Part shown: positions 7,134 to 15,567 of the stretch, in pieces
Layout of the letters: each line of letters starts with the position of its first letter
How positions within the stretch are numbered: position 1 is the first letter of the stretch
Assembly (NCBI GenBank): GCA_036825155.1
Contig: DAISYU010000052.1
Coordinates: forward strand, 1-21,756
Length of the DNA: 21,756 bases
From: DSAD01 sp036825155
Lineage (GTDB): Bacteria > Desulfobacterota > Desulfomonilia > UBA1062
Direction of reading: 5' to 3'
Made by a program: the position numbers and the translations under genes
Notes under the pieces: model-generated
What the model was told of the DNA's origin: nothing
Databases searched by the model: none
What the model saw: the letters and a program-made list of their open reading frames with translations, nothing else

Positions 7134-7454
7134 TCAGAAAACAATTCCCCTGCTGATGGAAAAATGTTTCGCAAGTGTCTCATAATTGCCGGTTTCCTCG
7201 CACCATTTGGCGGCTTCCATGTATGAGACCGTCTGGATATGTGTCCCGCCGTACCAGTGTTTTGAATCGGTCAACTCATGAAACCTTGAGATCAGGCCTC
7301 CTTCAAAGAGGATAAAGAAGTTCCCTGCTTGAGTTTTATAGAGTGTTTCGGTCTCATGCCTGAACCCGCCGCTATACTCTGCGGGATTCCATTCGGCGAG
7401 TTTCTCGGATGTCTGCGGATTATACTCGTTCTCGTCTATGAGTTTACCGTCCAT
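7134..7454 (-). CDS. Conserved small hypothetical protein (LYKT-GNFF type)
   Basis: A 106-residue soluble protein starting MDGKLIDENEYNPQTSEKL. Features such as KLAEWNPAEY, ETLYKTQAGNFFILFEGGLI and MEAAKWCEETGNYE follow the layout of a widespread small bacterial family of unknown function, with a Tyr/Thr-rich lead-in, E-x-LY-x-T-x2-GNFF, EGG, and a closing A-x2-WCE helix. I recognise the pattern but know no name or biochemical role. I chose ATG 7454, where homologues begin and a GGGGG stretch lies just upstream. The frame stays open to 7544, but the extra 30 residues look non-coding. It is isolated from its neighbours by AT-rich sequence. Confidence 0.7.
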   Translation of the reverse strand: MDGKLIDENEYNPQTSEKLAEWNPAEYSGGFRHETETLYKTQAGNFFILFEGGLISRFHELTDSKHWYGGTHIQTVSYMEAAKWCEETGNYETLAKHFSISRGIVF

Positions 7455-8096
7455 GCATCCCCCGGAAAAACAATTCACACTCACAGTTTCTCTCAGCTGT
7501 AATTGAAAGGCAAGGAGTTTCGTGCACATGAAATGAGCTCTCATCCGTCACAGCGATCGCCTGATAACTCACGAGCACAGGAAATAACCATGTCCGGATA
7601 GAAAACGACCCCCCTTAGCGGGGCAATCTTTAAGGGGGGTTAGGCAATGGTTTTAGGCAAATGAAATAATAAGAGTGCAACATGAAAAATCAAGATGTTA
7701 GATCTTCTTTTTTATACGCAATTTTTTACCCCTCCGCGTAATATATCTCATATCACTCATGATATCAAACAGTTAAATCTTTTTCTTATTTCTTTATTAC
7801 ATTATAAATTGTTTCCCTGATCCCGGTTCAAAGTTGAAAACTAAAGGTTTGTCCCGGGTCTTTATACTGTTTTCTTACAGAGCATATATGTATTCTGTTT
7901 CTGTTATACTGCATTAAGTAATTTATTTTCCCATTGTATGTAATTCTTTTCCGTCTCACCTGGGCTCACATTCTGGATTGTGCTCATTAGACTTATTTAA
8001 TCAATTTTATCATATTGTTGCGCTTCGCATTACTCCCACATGACATGGCATGATAAATGAATAAGCCCTGTGTGTAGTAATTTTATTCCATTGGTT
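7455..8096. other. AT-rich intergenic region with one strong inverted repeat
   Basis: About 640 bp with no convincing gene on either strand. It contains the GC-rich inverted repeat at 7608-7640 and an imperfect GATCCCGG...CCCGGGTC pair near 7816-7860 that might form a large-loop hairpin. I see nothing else I can name. Confidence 0.5.
7608..7640. repeat. Inverted repeat ACCCCCCTTA...TAAGGGGGGT
   Basis: Perfect 10-bp arms (7608-7617 and 7631-7640) with a 13-nt centre that itself contains GCGGGG able to pair with the C-rich arm. It stands out as a GC-rich island in AT-rich sequence. It may be a dispersed palindromic (REP/MITE-like) element. There is no T-run of terminator type. Confidence 0.6.
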
Positions 8097-8231
8097 ATGA
8101 AGAGAGTATTCGTTATGAATGCATCAGGAAGGAACTTCAGGGCTCAATTCTTTAATAATGAATCCACTGCTTCTCTATGTATCCCGAATTTTCAAAGTGG
8201 ATCTTACACCAGGGTATTATCAGGAGGTTAG
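8097..8231 (+). CDS. Possible small ORF overlapping the hemolysin III start (44 aa)
   Basis: ATG 8097 opens a 44-residue frame that closes with TAG at 8229-8231, whose last G is also the first base of the proposed GTG start of the hemolysin III gene (TAGTG overlap). The AGGAGG that serves the downstream gene lies inside its last codons. An internal ATG at 8115 has GAGAG 8 nt upstream and may be the real start (38 aa). The peptide is polar (MNASGRNFRAQFFNNESTAS...) with no recognised domain. This is a candidate coupling peptide only; coding status is unproven. Confidence 0.3.
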   Translation: MKRVFVMNASGRNFRAQFFNNESTASLCIPNFQSGSYTRVLSGG

Positions 8232-8920
8232 TGATTGCAGTGAATGCCGGGGCCAATGCAGTACACAATGCAAGGTTTTTCAGAGAGCCCATGAACGGGC
8301 TCACTCACTGTATCGGTGCCGTTCTTGCCCTGGCCGGCCTGATTCTCCTTATCTGGGATTCCACCCACCCTCTCAGGGCATGGCATCTGGCAACGTTTAT
8401 CATTTACGGTGCCGGCATGGTTTGCCTCTATATCATCAGCACCCTGTTCCACTGGCTTCCTATCCCTGACGAAGAAACATCCGGATTCAGAAAACTCGAC
8501 CACATCATGATCTTTGTCTTCATGGCAACCACGTACACACCCTTCTGCCTCATCCCTTTCAGGGGAGCTTTCGGCTGGAGCATGCTTGCATCGATATGTG
8601 TAATAACCGTGTTTGGAGCACTCTTCAAAATATTCTGGATACATACCCCCAGATGGATTTGTGTAACGGTTTATCTCTGTGCAGGATGGTTCGCCCTTGT
8701 CGGACTCGGCCCTATCGTGCAGACCCTTCAGTTGAAAGCCATTTTCTGGCTCATGACCGGTGGTGTCCTCTATACACTCGGGGCACTGATATATGCATCC
8801 AAGCGACCGAATCCATGGCCGAACTTCTTTGGATTCCACGAGATCTTCCATGTTCTTGTCATGCTTGGAAGCAGCGCACATTTCTGGGTGGTTTACCGAT
8901 ATATCTCCGAATTCAGCTAG
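8231..8920 (+). CDS. Hemolysin III / AdipoR (PAQR-like) family integral membrane protein
   Basis: A 229-residue protein with seven hydrophobic segments. Counting from GTG 8231, the family metal-site residues are in place: S70-x3-H74 (ISTLFHW), D90 in RKLDH, and H203-x3-H207 (FHEIFH) in the last segment. In this CREST superfamily (hemolysin III, adiponectin and progestin receptors, alkaline ceramidase) these residues bind zinc and members are thought to be lipid hydrolases; haemolytic activity has been shown for few. I prefer GTG 8231 because AGGAGG lies just upstream and overlaps a short ORF. ATG 8177 would add 18 residues but has no ribosome binding site. It is convergent with the ComEA-like gene, with a shared hairpin between. 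Confidence 0.88.
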   Translation: MIAVNAGANAVHNARFFREPMNGLTHCIGAVLALAGLILLIWDSTHPLRAWHLATFIIYGAGMVCLYIISTLFHWLPIPDEETSGFRKLDHIMIFVFMATTYTPFCLIPFRGAFGWSMLASICVITVFGALFKIFWIHTPRWICVTVYLCAGWFALVGLGPIVQTLQLKAIFWLMTGGVLYTLGALIYASKRPNPWPNFFGFHEIFHVLVMLGSSAHFWVVYRYISEFS

Positions 8921-8965
8921 TATCGGGATACCTGCGTAAACCGCTCTGTCGATATGATTGATACA

Positions 8966-8998
8966 TGCCGGTGACACCTTTTAAAGGTGCCACCGGCA
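8966..8998. terminator. Bidirectional hairpin between convergent genes
   Basis: TGCCGGTG-a-CACCTTT-t-AAAGGTG-c-CACCGGCA is a nearly perfect 16-bp stem with one A/C mismatch and a minimal loop, centred between the hemolysin III stop (8920) and the ComEA-like stop (9003). There is no T-run on either side, so it may block readthrough or stabilise 3' ends rather than act as a classical terminator. Confidence 0.6.
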
Positions 8999-9002
8999 GA
9001 GT

Positions 9003-9317
9003 CTATTCCATGACCTTGAGTGTTGATTCTCCTTCAGTGCTGACATAAGGCCTTATTGCCTCAAGGTGCTGATCGGTCATGCCATTGACCTTGATCAGAT
9101 CATCCACCATGGGGAACGGGCCGTTTGCCTCCCTGAAGTAAACGATATTCTGTGCTAATGTTTCATCTATGGTCGGCAGCATCTGCAGCTGCTCAATGCT
9201 TGCCGAGTTTATGTTAAGAATTCCTTCTAATTTTGCTTCCTCCGCTCCACTGACACTTCCCCAGGATGCAAAAAGCAATAATACTACCCCCAGGATTGTT
9301 AATGCTACTCGTCTCAT
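9003..9317 (-). CDS. Secreted ComEA-like helix-hairpin-helix protein
   Basis: A 104-residue exported protein. Residues 1-25 form a signal peptide (MRRVALTILGVVLLLFASWG, cleavage near VSGAEE). The rest is one ComEA-type HhH domain: LNINSASIEQLQMLPTI, then AQNIVYFREANGPFPMVDDL, then KVNGMTDQHLEAIRPYV. In standard ComEA the hairpin loops read PGIG and xGIG; here they are PTID and NGMT, so the glycines that contact the DNA backbone are largely lost. DNA binding, the family's usual role in uptake, is therefore uncertain. The start at 9317 has AAGGAGG 6 nt upstream. The frame is open further to 9410, where an unused AAAGGAGGTG sits. No other competence gene is nearby. Confidence 0.82.
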   Translation of the reverse strand: MRRVALTILGVVLLLFASWGSVSGAEEAKLEGILNINSASIEQLQMLPTIDETLAQNIVYFREANGPFPMVDDLIKVNGMTDQHLEAIRPYVSTEGESTLKVME

Positions 9318-9710
9318 CACAGCCTCCTTAAAGACTTTTAGATTGTGGTTGAATGTTCCTGTCGATACACCAAGCTTCTTTCGCTGATGAATGAATCCGG
9401 TTTTAACCACCTCCTTTCATTCTTTGCTATTCAGAACTCATGCTCCTTGCCGGACAATATAAACCGGAACAAGCACTTACATGGTTACACATGGAATCAT
9501 TGCATAAGGTGAAATGAAGATAGCATTCATGAAATAAATTATCACTAAATGGTAATGTGGAGTATTTGAAAGTCAATAGCCGCATGGGTCATACTTCATG
9601 AACCCAGGGGAAAGAAAGTAGTGCTTATGATAATAAGAATCTGATTTCAATCTCTTATCTAATTAACCCGTAGAGTTGATTTCACCGACAGCAGCCTTAT
9701 CTTATTATCT
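9318..9710. other. Intergenic region without recognised features
   Basis: About 390 bp, moderately AT-rich. A perfect Shine-Dalgarno-like AAAGGAGGTG on the minus strand (around 9404-9413) is not followed by a well-placed ATG. I see no other signal. Confidence 0.45.
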
Positions 9711-9983
9711 ATGGATGGTTCATTGGAGAAGGACATTAAACACCTCCGTATCTGTGATTATATTCGGGTCACCATTGATAAAGAACCCACATGGCTTATC
9801 GTGACAAGCTTTGTGGGCAAAAATGAGATCCTAGGAATTCCTCTGTATGAAGAAACAGCTGACAGACTTGACACACAACCACATATACGGGTCTTCAGAC
9901 AATCAGTCACCGGGTGCAGGAAACACCGGGACTGGGATGAGCTGGAGATAGCTCCCTGGCTGTTCAGACATAAGCATCTCTGA
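9711..9983 (+). CDS. Small hypothetical protein
   Basis: A 90-residue frame. Its alternating hydrophobic pattern (DYIRVTIDKEPTWLIVTSFV, then NEILGIPLYEE) looks like a small beta-rich soluble domain, and it ends in a Trp/His-containing basic tail (WLFRHKHL). No family is recognised and there is no signal peptide or membrane segment. No ribosome binding site precedes ATG 9711, which lowers confidence; TTG 9723 is an alternative. It stands alone between the ComEA-like gene and the convergent nitroreductase gene. Confidence 0.45.
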   Translation: MDGSLEKDIKHLRICDYIRVTIDKEPTWLIVTSFVGKNEILGIPLYEETADRLDTQPHIRVFRQSVTGCRKHRDWDELEIAPWLFRHKHL

Positions 9984-10226
9984 TTACTTAAATACCTTTT
10001 GAGAAAGAAGCCCGTGTTCAATTCCGAAGCAGCAGGGCTCAAAAAAGCCCAAATCCTGCCCCCGGAATGGATTTGTCAAAAATACGAAAAAAATCTTTTC
10101 ATGATCTTGCTATTTGTTCTTCCACGATTACTATTAAAAACTTCCCCAAAGTAACCTCCTCAAATTCAGTCCCGTCAAAACATGGGGCTATTTTTTTACC
10201 CTGAATCCCTTAAACCCGTAATCCGT

Positions 10227-11051
10227 CTACCGCCAGGTCACCCGCGGACGGTTTCTCACAGGAATCCGCGGATATACGAATCTGGGATATCCCACCATCA
10301 TTGCCCCGAACGCGCGGTGATTATGAGGAAGCCCCAGTGCCTCGAACAGAGGCGGGCAGTAATTTATCGCAGTATAAAAGTATCCAGCCCAGCAGGTCCC
10401 GATACCGATGCTTGTTCCATACAAATCCAGAAGGCTCAGGGCCAGCGCACAGTCCTCTGAACCGAAACCCCACGTCTTATCTGCATGTGCAATTATGATA
10501 TGCGGAGCACCTCTGCAGATGCGGTCGTATCCTTCGTCCCAGGATGCTATCACGCGGACGAAACTGATCAGGTTCTCGTCTCCGGGATTGTCTTGGACAA
10601 TGGAGCGCATCCACTCAACTATCATATGTGCGTATTTGCGTACATCATCCGGGTCTTGCACCACTGTCCAGTGCCAGGGCTGTTCATTTTTGGCAGAAGG
10701 TGCAGCACAGGCTATCTCCAGGAGCTTCTCGAGCTGAGCCCGCGGCACGTTCCTGTCCTTGAAGGCCCTGATGGATCGCCGGGCACGGAGAAATTGATCT
10801 GCCTGTTCGGGTGTTACGGCCAGTTCCGCCCTGATGGGCGTACAGTCATCCGGACCCAGCCAATCGAGGCCAAGGGCGCCTGTGGGACAGACTGCAACGC
10901 AGTGGCCGCACTTGAAACAGACTTCCTGAAAATCCTGTGCCGGGACAGGATAATTCCCCTGTTCATCCATACGGATGATCCGTGCAGGACAGACTGCCGC
11001 ACAGATCCCGTCGGAATTGCACTTTTTTTTATCTACAGTAATGCTACTCAT
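10227..11051 (-). CDS. Nitroreductase family protein with N-terminal ferredoxin domain
   Basis: A 274-residue cytoplasmic flavo-iron-sulfur protein. Residues 1-62 are a two-cluster ferredoxin domain: cluster II ligands C45, C48, C51 with C21 are complete (CFKCGHCVAVCP), while cluster I has C11, D14, C17 and C55, with Asp where the second Cys is usual. Residues 85-274 are the FMN-binding nitroreductase fold, beginning RARRSIRAFKDRNV with AAPSAKNEQPWHWTVV next, and closing near FGAMMVGYPRF. Such fusions pass electrons from reduced ferredoxin or internal clusters to FMN to reduce an unknown substrate. ATG 11051 has GGGAG at 6 nt; GTG 11054 is directly before it. It appears monocistronic. Confidence 0.9.
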   Translation of the reverse strand: MSSITVDKKKCNSDGICAAVCPARIIRMDEQGNYPVPAQDFQEVCFKCGHCVAVCPTGALGLDWLGPDDCTPIRAELAVTPEQADQFLRARRSIRAFKDRNVPRAQLEKLLEIACAAPSAKNEQPWHWTVVQDPDDVRKYAHMIVEWMRSIVQDNPGDENLISFVRVIASWDEGYDRICRGAPHIIIAHADKTWGFGSEDCALALSLLDLYGTSIGIGTCWAGYFYTAINYCPPLFEALGLPHNHRAFGAMMVGYPRFVYPRIPVRNRPRVTWR

Positions 11052-11356
11052 CACTCACTCCCGAATAAGTTTGTATCCCCTGGTTGCCTGGTATCAAAGC
11101 TGTGTTTTCAAGACGAGTGATGAATGTATCATGTTTTTTTGTGATATGAAACCGTGCCGATTCGGTCTTTATTTCCCGTTAGATCGGATTTCCTTTCTCA
11201 GTAGTTTGAAAACAGGATTATCATCCTGTCCCGCCGGGCTTTCTGTACTTCTGCTACACCAGCGGATCAAGGCAGCTTGAGGGAACGGTTACGTTTCGTC
11301 TGCCCCTTACACACAAAGAAAGCATCGAAGAAAACACAATGAAATCCCAGCAACAC
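11052..11356. other. Intergenic region between the kinase 3' end and the nitroreductase gene
   Basis: About 305 bp. On the minus strand the hairpin ACAGGAT-GATA-ATCCTGT followed by TTTTC (11208-11229) could be a weak terminator for the kinase gene. No promoter for the nitroreductase gene stands out. Confidence 0.4.
11208..11229 (-). terminator. Weak terminator candidate downstream of the hybrid kinase
   Basis: The minus strand has ACAGGAT (11223-11229), a GATA loop and ATCCTGT (11212-11218), then TTTTC. The stem is perfect but only 7 bp long, the T-run is short, and it is about 130 nt past the kinase stop. Confidence 0.35.
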
Positions 11357-13990
11357 CTATTGTGCATCGAGCACGTCGCGAATAGTGTTGGCCAGTTCCT
11401 TTATGATCAGCGGTTTTATAATGATTCGTTTTATACCGAGCTGAATGGCCCGCTGCTGAGTGATCATTTCACTATACCCGGTACCCAGGACAATTGGGAT
11501 GTCCTTCCTGATCTCCAGCAGTCTTTCCGCCAGCTCAATCCCGGTCATTTTAGGCATATTCACATCACTGATCACCAGGTCGATCTCATCATGTTTCATC
11601 CTGAAGAGTTCAAGTGCTTCCAATGAGTTGGTCCTGGTAATTACCTCATAGCCAAGATGCTGCAGCATCTTTTTGGTCATATCCACTATCATGACCTCGT
11701 CATCGATTATAAGGATCCTCTCATGGCCTGTAGGTATGGATTCGAACTCTAAGGACTCTTTTATTCTCTTTTCGGGTATCCGTGGGAAATAAACATGGAA
11801 GGATGAGCCTTTCCCCGGAATACTCTTTACCATTATAGCTCCACCAAGGCTTTTTACTATACCATGTACCACAGAGAGCCCCAGACCGGTTCCTTCACCT
11901 TTATCCTTGGTGGTAAAATAAGGATCGAATATCTTCTCTACAGTCTCGGGAGACATCCCGTATCCGGTGTCTACTACAATGAGTTCCACATACGGCCCTG
12001 CCTGCAATCTTGTGTGATTGATAAGCATATCCGAGTCGAGCTGAATATCTTTTACGATCAATTCGATAAATCCAGGTTGCTCTTTTACTGCATGGTATGC
12101 ATTCGTACACAGATTCATAACAATCTGATGAATCTGTGTTGCATCTGCCTCGATGATGCACTCATCACAGTTGAAGTTCTGGAATATCTCGATATTTGAA
12201 GGGATGCTGGCCCTGATCATTTTCAGGGCATCTTCAACGATGCTTCTTACGTTGATCGGTTTTCTTTCCAGTTCTCTCTGCTGTGAGAACATAAGAATCT
12301 GATTGACAAGTTCTTTTGCCCTGTTTCCAGAATTCAGTACATTCTCCAGCTTGTCATGCAGGGAAGTCCCCTGCGGTATTTCCAATAATGCCAGTTCCGT
12401 ATAACCCAGGATTCCTGAGAGGATATTATTAAAGTCATGGGCAATCCCGCCTGCAAGGGTGCCTATGGCCTCCATTTTCTGGCTCCGCTGTATCTGTTTC
12501 TCCAGCTGAAGTTTCTCATTGATCATCTCGCTACGCTCGGTAACGTCAAGGAAAGAGGCCATCATACATATGGGATTTCCATTTTCATCCTTTACGATGC
12601 TGGCAGACGACTGGGCATTGAATAATGAACCATCCCTTCTTTTTGCAGTTGCCTCCCCAACCCATCCCCCGTCACTGAGCAAAACCTCTTGCACTCGAGC
12701 CGATTTTTCAGTATCGGCCCATAAATCCAAGGCGGACTTTCCCATCAGTTCATCAGTCCCGCCATACCCCCACATTTCCAGGAACGCCTTGTTTACATAT
12801 GTCAGTTTTCCGTCGAGATCAGAGAAAGCCATGGCATTGATAGACGACTTCACCGCACTGTCCATGATCTTCAACGAGTCTTCGGACTGCTTGCGATCCG
12901 TTATGTCGGTTAAGAAATTCAGCGTCGCAGGTCTTCCCTCCCATTCAATCATAATGGCATTGATCTCAAGCCAGTGTATGTTCCCGTCTCTGTCGATAAA
13001 CCTGAAGGAATAGATATGTGGAGAATGCTCTCCTTTAATTCTTCTCTCATGATAATCAAGGATCATCTCCCTGTCATCCGGGTGAACATACTCGATGAAC
13101 GGTTTTTCTAGAAAATCCCCAGGGGAGAATCCGGGGACGCTGCGGGCTTTTGAATTGAGAAACTTTGCCGTGCCGTCCTGTACAATGACGATATAGTCAT
13201 TGGAGTTTTCCACCACTATTTTGTATTTCTCTTCCGAGATCCTGAGATCTTCCTCATACTGTTTCCGTTTTGTTATATCCAGGATCGAGGCCACAATCTG
13301 GTCTGTGCTCGGCACCTTGCTGAATTTCGAGAGCACTTCCTTGACATTGCCCTTTTTATCCACAAACCGGAATTCCAACTGCTGAGCGGCAAGTTTCGGC
13401 ATTTCTTTTGTCAGGTTATAATGTTTCATCAACAGCTCACGATCTTCTTTAAAGACAAACTCCATCCAGTTTTTCTTGCCTTCTATTTCCCACCTGGCGA
13501 ATCCGGAGAGCTTCTCGAACTCCCTGTTCACCAGCGAGATTAAAGAGTCTGCCTCGGTGATAATCGTCGCTGTTCCTGTTGTTTCAAAGATAACCTCATA
13601 CTTGTTTTCACTGATACGCAATTCATGAAGCGCCTTGACTTTCTCAGTCACATCCTCGCCAATAGACTGATATTCAACAATGTTTCCCTTCTCATCTATC
13701 AGAGCCTGGTCCGTCCACCTCTGCCAGCGTTTTCCTCCTGGAGTAAAGACAGGATGCTCATAGGTGATTATGGGATTGTCTTTGCTCAGGGATTTGTAAT
13801 GACGTTTTACCTGTTCATGATCCTCCTGCGGGATCAATTCCAGAAAGCTCTTCCCGATGAGTTCATCTCTGCTTTTGCCGAAATAGTCGCAGTATGCCTT
13901 GTTGACCAGGGTAATCTTTCCATCGCCCGGAAGAAAACGACAAATCAGAACAGGTAAGTTTTCAACGATCTCCTCATAGATGCTTGTCAT
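11357..13990 (-). CDS. Multi-PAS hybrid sensor histidine kinase with C-terminal receiver domain
   Basis: 877 residues and no membrane segment, so a cytoplasmic sensor. Four PAS domains lie at about residues 4-117, 127-242, 255-367 and 372-487, each with a PAC-type ending (DVTEK, DITKR, DITDR, DVTER). The HisKA domain has the phospho-acceptor H518 in GGIAHDFNN. The ATPase domain shows the N-box (NLCTNAYHA), DTGYGM and GEGTGLGLS. The receiver has acidic pocket D763/D764, phospho-acceptor D809 (ISDVNMPK), T837 and K859. The output is probably phosphotransfer to a partner not in this window. I chose ATG 13990 (GGGGGA at 7 nt); the frame extends to TTG 14074 without a ribosome binding site. A possible promoter (TTGGTT-N16-TATAAA) lies near 14110-14150 on the minus strand. 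Confidence 0.93.
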   Translation of the reverse strand: MTSIYEEIVENLPVLICRFLPGDGKITLVNKAYCDYFGKSRDELIGKSFLELIPQEDHEQVKRHYKSLSKDNPIITYEHPVFTPGGKRWQRWTDQALIDEKGNIVEYQSIGEDVTEKVKALHELRISENKYEVIFETTGTATIITEADSLISLVNREFEKLSGFARWEIEGKKNWMEFVFKEDRELLMKHYNLTKEMPKLAAQQLEFRFVDKKGNVKEVLSKFSKVPSTDQIVASILDITKRKQYEEDLRISEEKYKIVVENSNDYIVIVQDGTAKFLNSKARSVPGFSPGDFLEKPFIEYVHPDDREMILDYHERRIKGEHSPHIYSFRFIDRDGNIHWLEINAIMIEWEGRPATLNFLTDITDRKQSEDSLKIMDSAVKSSINAMAFSDLDGKLTYVNKAFLEMWGYGGTDELMGKSALDLWADTEKSARVQEVLLSDGGWVGEATAKRRDGSLFNAQSSASIVKDENGNPICMMASFLDVTERSEMINEKLQLEKQIQRSQKMEAIGTLAGGIAHDFNNILSGILGYTELALLEIPQGTSLHDKLENVLNSGNRAKELVNQILMFSQQRELERKPINVRSIVEDALKMIRASIPSNIEIFQNFNCDECIIEADATQIHQIVMNLCTNAYHAVKEQPGFIELIVKDIQLDSDMLINHTRLQAGPYVELIVVDTGYGMSPETVEKIFDPYFTTKDKGEGTGLGLSVVHGIVKSLGGAIMVKSIPGKGSSFHVYFPRIPEKRIKESLEFESIPTGHERILIIDDEVMIVDMTKKMLQHLGYEVITRTNSLEALELFRMKHDEIDLVISDVNMPKMTGIELAERLLEIRKDIPIVLGTGYSEMITQQRAIQLGIKRIIIKPLIIKELANTIRDVLDAQ

Positions 13991-14349
13991 TCCATAATCC
14001 CCCATACATGCTTCAAAAATCTCATTATCGAGTATCCAATCTATATCCGGCACATTCAAAAGAAGTGCCTGCAACCCATTGCTACGAACCTTATCGTAAA
14101 AAGAACAGGAAATATTTATACTGTTTCTCTATACATAACCAACTGCTATTCTTATGTATATTGCTCAGTCAACTACATCTTATGAAAAGATGAAAGCCCT
14201 TTTTCATCCAATTTCATTATTTAAGCATTGTCACTGGTACTTTCCGTGAAAATCATCGCGTCAATCAATTGACAATTCATATAAATTACATTATATTTTA
14301 TTATTGCACCATTTATTTTCTTTCAAAAAATATACGAGGAGGGGAAACC
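13991..14349. other. Divergent promoter region between the kinase and lipoprotein genes
   Basis: About 360 bp, AT-rich. On the plus strand it carries the consensus promoter at 14269-14297. On the minus strand there is a weaker TTGGTT/TATAAA pair for the kinase. No coding capacity is seen. Confidence 0.6.
14269..14297 (+). promoter_or_regulatory. Consensus sigma-70 promoter for the lipoprotein gene
   Basis: TTGACA (14269-14274), a 17-bp spacer, then TATATT (14292-14297). Transcription would start near 14304, leaving about 46 nt of leader before the start codon. Confidence 0.75.
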
Positions 14350-15477
14350 ATGAAACCACTATCCCATGTATTGTACGGCACCCTTTTTGTTTGTCTTGCA
14401 TGCTTTGCCGGCTGCAGCAGTTCCAGCGGCGGCGATGATGTTGCACCCGGAGGAGAGAGCATGGAGCTGAGTCTTCCCACCACATTGGCCTACACGGTCT
14501 CGGAACCCTGGTATCCGGAAGACTACCCCGAAAACGAGCTTCTGAGCGCATCTACTGATGATGCAACAATCTCTCTTATAGAGCACCCTGACGACCCAGG
14601 TTTTGTAGCACTTAACCTGAGCGGGCTATACAACACGGATACCGAAGAAACGACTATGTCCGAAGGCAGCTTCATGTGGATTGATTCCGGAGGGCTGTAT
14701 GGCATAATGGGCGTATCCGTGCCCAGTGGAGTCACTGTTGAGTGGACCGGCACCGACGACCCCACCAACGGCTCGTTCCTCATAGAATTTCGAGATGCTG
14801 AATGGGACTTTGGAGCAATCCTGATCGAGGTGATTCCGGATGCTGATGATGTACTAGGTGGAGATCAACCCGGAGTGAAAGTCTCTTCTTTATTAAATAT
14901 GGACAATAATTCTGTGATTGAAACCTCAAGCTTCACCTGGGACGAATTCGAAGACCTGGATGAATCTGGTGAAGAAGCCTACCAGAGAATCGCCGCCTTC
15001 TGCTACGGCGTATGGGAAACCGTGTTCGAACGGGTGGGCAACTGCTTCAATACCACCGCACTTTTTCTTGAGTACAGCGATGCACTGTATAACCAGGGCG
15101 GGAGTGCCACCATATCTGTCGGAGACCAATTTCCTCCTGTAACCGGGACAACAGGAACAGCCCATTGTTCCTGGACCGACAGCTCGGCTGACGGCGAGAT
15201 GGGCCCGGGCGACGACTTCGCCCTCACCCTGGAAGATCTGTGGGAGGATGAAGAATTTGACGACATCGATGAAATGTACAACGGCACTGTGCACCTCTAC
15301 AGTCTGCTGCTCAATGCCGACGATGCCCGCGGGGTCATAACAAGCATCGGCGGCGACTTTGTCTTCGATGACCTCATCATCCAGGAGACTGACAATAACG
15401 TACTTGATCCGGATGCCATTGCAACCTTCAACGGCGGGTTCAATATCTTAGCATCCGAATACCAGGATACAATGTAG
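14350..15477 (+). CDS. Acidic putative lipoprotein of unknown function
   Basis: 375 residues. The N-terminus is a lipoprotein signal peptide (MKPLSHVLYGTLFVCLACFAGC) with lipobox FAGC and C22 as the lipidated Cys, followed by a Ser/Gly/Asp linker (SSSSGGDD). The mature protein is strikingly rich in Asp and Glu, with clusters such as DEFEDLDESGEEAY and EDLWEDEEFDDIDEMY, and shows short beta-like segments. This might bind calcium or cations; I recognise no family. The start at 14350 has AGGAGGGG 5-6 nt upstream and sits under a consensus promoter. A strong hairpin separates it from the phospholipase gene 90 bp downstream in the same direction, whose activity is calcium dependent in relatives; a functional link is speculation. 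Confidence 0.85.
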   Translation: MKPLSHVLYGTLFVCLACFAGCSSSSGGDDVAPGGESMELSLPTTLAYTVSEPWYPEDYPENELLSASTDDATISLIEHPDDPGFVALNLSGLYNTDTEETTMSEGSFMWIDSGGLYGIMGVSVPSGVTVEWTGTDDPTNGSFLIEFRDAEWDFGAILIEVIPDADDVLGGDQPGVKVSSLLNMDNNSVIETSSFTWDEFEDLDESGEEAYQRIAAFCYGVWETVFERVGNCFNTTALFLEYSDALYNQGGSATISVGDQFPPVTGTTGTAHCSWTDSSADGEMGPGDDFALTLEDLWEDEEFDDIDEMYNGTVHLYSLLLNADDARGVITSIGGDFVFDDLIIQETDNNVLDPDAIATFNGGFNILASEYQDTM

Positions 15478-15485
15478 AGAACCAA

Positions 15486-15528
15486 GGGGGAGACATCATT
15501 TCTTTAAGAAAATATGTCTCCCCCCTTT
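15486..15528 (+). terminator. Rho-independent terminator after the lipoprotein gene
   Basis: GGGGGAGACAT (15486-15496) pairs perfectly with ATGTCTCCCCC (15514-15524) over 11 bp, followed by C and TTT. The AT-rich 17-nt loop can add further pairs (TTTCTT/AAGAAA). It may be leaky, because the phospholipase gene follows closely with no obvious promoter. Confidence 0.7.
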
Positions 15529-15567
15529 CCCTGTAACAGATATAGCTGTGGAATGACTTCAGATTGA

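Noticed and set aside
8228..8977. A 249-residue minus-strand frame antisense to the hemolysin III gene
   Set aside because: It has no recognisable domain and no ribosome binding site. The plus frame has seven membrane segments and the conserved S-x3-H, D and H-x3-H residues, so this is a shadow.
9318..9410. N-terminal extension of the ComEA-like protein from GTG 9410, near AAAGGAGGTG
   Set aside because: The Shine-Dalgarno-like sequence overlaps the GTG itself and so cannot serve it. The internal ATG 9317 has ideal AAGGAGG spacing and begins a proper signal peptide.
10153..10180. A 16-codon minus-strand frame (TTG start after GAGGAGG) downstream of the nitroreductase gene
   Set aside because: The ribosome binding site is good, but the frame is very short, uses TTG, and has no supporting structure. 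Probably chance.
10485..11120. A 211-residue plus-strand frame across the nitroreductase gene
   Set aside because: It is antisense to a clear ferredoxin-nitroreductase with intact Cys motifs; no domain is seen.
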